This document shows, in pieces, positions 63,104-64,000 of a stretch of 64,000 nucleotides of DNA. Origin of the DNA: Marinomonas vulgaris (GTDB lineage: Bacteria; Pseudomonadota; Gammaproteobacteria; Pseudomonadales; Marinomonadaceae); the NCBI RefSeq assembly GCF_018145875.1, contig NZ_JAGSSV010000004.1, forward strand, positions 124,001-188,000, in the 5' to 3' direction. The stretch's first letter is position 1, and every line of letters begins with the position of its first letter. The notes beneath the pieces are model-generated. The model searched no databases. It was not told the DNA's origin and worked only from the letters and a program-made list of their open reading frames with translations. The translations under genes and the position numbers were made by a program.

Positions 63104-63577
63104 CTACTCAGGCTTTAATGCCACAGCAATCATGGTAGCTGTGGCGCAAGGCTCGCCGTTGGCGCTCAGACTTAGTGCTACGGTGGCTTTTCTGCCCTCC
63201 AACTGAGTGATTTCTCCGTAAAGCGTTAATTCCTCTTTAATTGGCGTAGGGCGAAGAAAGTCAATTGATAACGATGCCGTAACAAAGCGAAGAATAGGCG
63301 CTGTGCCCATCTTTCGTCCTTCTTTGAAATAGGCCGCTGCAGCCGCTGAGGCTGTGCCATGACAATCTAGAAGCGACGCAATCAGCCCGCCATAAGCCTT
63401 ATCGGGGACGCCACCCGTGTGGTAAGGCTTGGGGGTGAAATGCGCGACAGTATGTGTCCTATCTTCTTCATCTAGCCAATAACTTTTTAACTGCAAGCCG
63501 TGAGGATTATCATGACCACAGCCATAGCAATGGCTGAACTCGGCCGGATAGGAATCTTGAAAAGCCTGTTTAGACAT
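63104..63577 (-). CDS. PaaI-family hotdog-fold thioesterase
   Basis: A 157-residue single hotdog domain. FSHCYGCGHDNPHGLQLKSYW at the N terminus, GGLIASLLDCHGTASAAAAAY in the long central helix (the family's HG-x-A/T-ASLxD pattern), and LSIDFLRPTPI in the strands. Such proteins hydrolyse aryl- or acyl-CoA esters; the substrate is unknown. It is convergent with mgdD and lies 58 bases past the ETF-QO gene end on the same strand, so it may be cotranscribed with that gene. Confidence 0.85.
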   Translation of the reverse strand: MSKQAFQDSYPAEFSHCYGCGHDNPHGLQLKSYWLDEEDRTHTVAHFTPKPYHTGGVPDKAYGGLIASLLDCHGTASAAAAAYFKEGRKMGTAPILRFVTASLSIDFLRPTPIKEELTLYGEITQLEGRKATVALSLSANGEPCATATMIAVALKPE

Positions 63578-63634
63578 AATGTTGTCCCTGTCTTTAGTGT
63601 TATAAAAATGCCGTTAAGAAAAAGGCAGTGAAAC

Positions 63635-64000
63635 CTACATATTGGGATAGTTCGGTCCACCACCGCCTTCTGGCACTCTCCATTGAATATTTTGCCCATA
63701 GTCCTTGATGTCACAGGTTTTACAATGAATGCAATTTTGCGCGTTGATTTGCAGCTGTGGTTGATTGTCTTTCTCGATCAGTTCATACACTCCAGCCGGA
63801 CAAAATCGCTGGGCGGGCTCTTGGTGCAACGGAATGTTGACTCGATAGGGCTGCTCTTTATTATGCAAATGCAGATGGCAGGGCTGGTCTTCTTCGTGAT
63901 TGGTATTAGATAAATACACGGAAGACGACTTATCAAAACTCAGCACACCATCCGGTTTTGGATAAACGATTTTTGTGCACTCGGTCGTGGGTTTGATTTG
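63635..64000 (-). CDS. Electron transfer flavoprotein:ubiquinone oxidoreductase, C-terminal part (truncated by window edge)
   Basis: The last 121 codons of a minus-strand gene that begins right of the window. [28 protein letters not shown] (quoted in part: [21 protein letters not shown]), [15 protein letters not shown] ERF written [13 protein letters not shown], and [19 protein letters not shown] are the ferredoxin-like end of ETF-QO with the [4Fe-4S] cysteines; the C terminus [12 protein letters not shown] is diagnostic. ETF-QO passes electrons from ETF, fed by acyl-CoA and amine dehydrogenases, to ubiquinone in the inner membrane. It may serve Mgd-type oxidation if that enzyme uses ETF. Confidence 0.92.
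   Translation of the reverse strand, partial: QIKPTTECTKIVYPKPDGVLSFDKSSSVYLSNTNHEEDQPCHLHLHNKEQPYRVNIPLHQEPAQRFCPAGVYELIEKDNQPQLQINAQNCIHCKTCDIKDYGQNIQWRVPEGGGGPNYPNM

Overview
The window looks like ordinary chromosome of a marine gammaproteobacterium, most like Marinomonas or another Oceanospirillales. That placement is inference from gene content and order: gacA-uvrC-pgsA followed by tRNA Gly-Cys-Leu as in pseudomonads, a tusDCB-tusE set next to a yccA homologue, carboxynorspermidine biosynthesis genes, a ppsA/ppsR divergent pair, and marine-type methylamine genes. No phage, insertion sequence or CRISPR array was seen. Many starts are GTG or TTG.

Layout. 1-9.95 kb: end of a fluoride channel gene, serS, a lone uroporphyrinogen methyltransferase, the tRNA 2-thiolation relay genes with a BI-1 family protein, a lambda O/P-like replication gene pair, gacA-uvrC-pgsA and three tRNA genes. 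10-18 kb: chemoreceptor genes, a lipoprotein-like gene interrupted by an in-frame stop, and the two norspermidine/spermidine genes. 18-29 kb: NnrU, YegD chaperone, a cobalamin riboswitch over a CbiM-like cobalt permease, a LysR/MFS divergent pair, a DUF1566 lipoprotein, and PEP synthase with its regulator. 29.5-41 kb: rnr-rlmB, a cobalamin salvage run (cobT, cobS, cobC, TRIC-type channel, cobO), a possibly Fur-controlled small gene, YitT, GNAT, RsuA-like, DUF2750 and RutR-like genes. 40.7-48.1 kb: a very large SSS-transporter/hybrid histidine kinase, SlyD, ElaA, and an ECF sigma/anti-sigma pair divergent from a secreted DUF3455 protein.

48.2-63 kb is the standout: an apparently complete N-methylglutamate pathway for methylamine use. 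An XRE-cupin regulator diverges from gmaS-mgsABC, followed by amt, a convergent IclR regulator, and a second operon purU-folD-mgdABCD. Amt would import methylammonium, GmaS would couple it to glutamate, MgsABC would form N-methylglutamate, and MgdABCD would oxidise that back to glutamate with the methyl carbon passing to tetrahydrofolate. FolD and PurU would release it as formate. The partial ETF:ubiquinone oxidoreductase gene at the right edge may carry flavoprotein electrons into the quinone pool.

Other points for a second look are the lambda O/P-like pair beside gacA, the interrupted lipoprotein gene, zinc-ligand loss in the MgdB subunit, a 27-base perfect palindrome after ppsR, and inverted repeats in the methylamine control regions. 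All calls are from reading the sequence; no database search was run.
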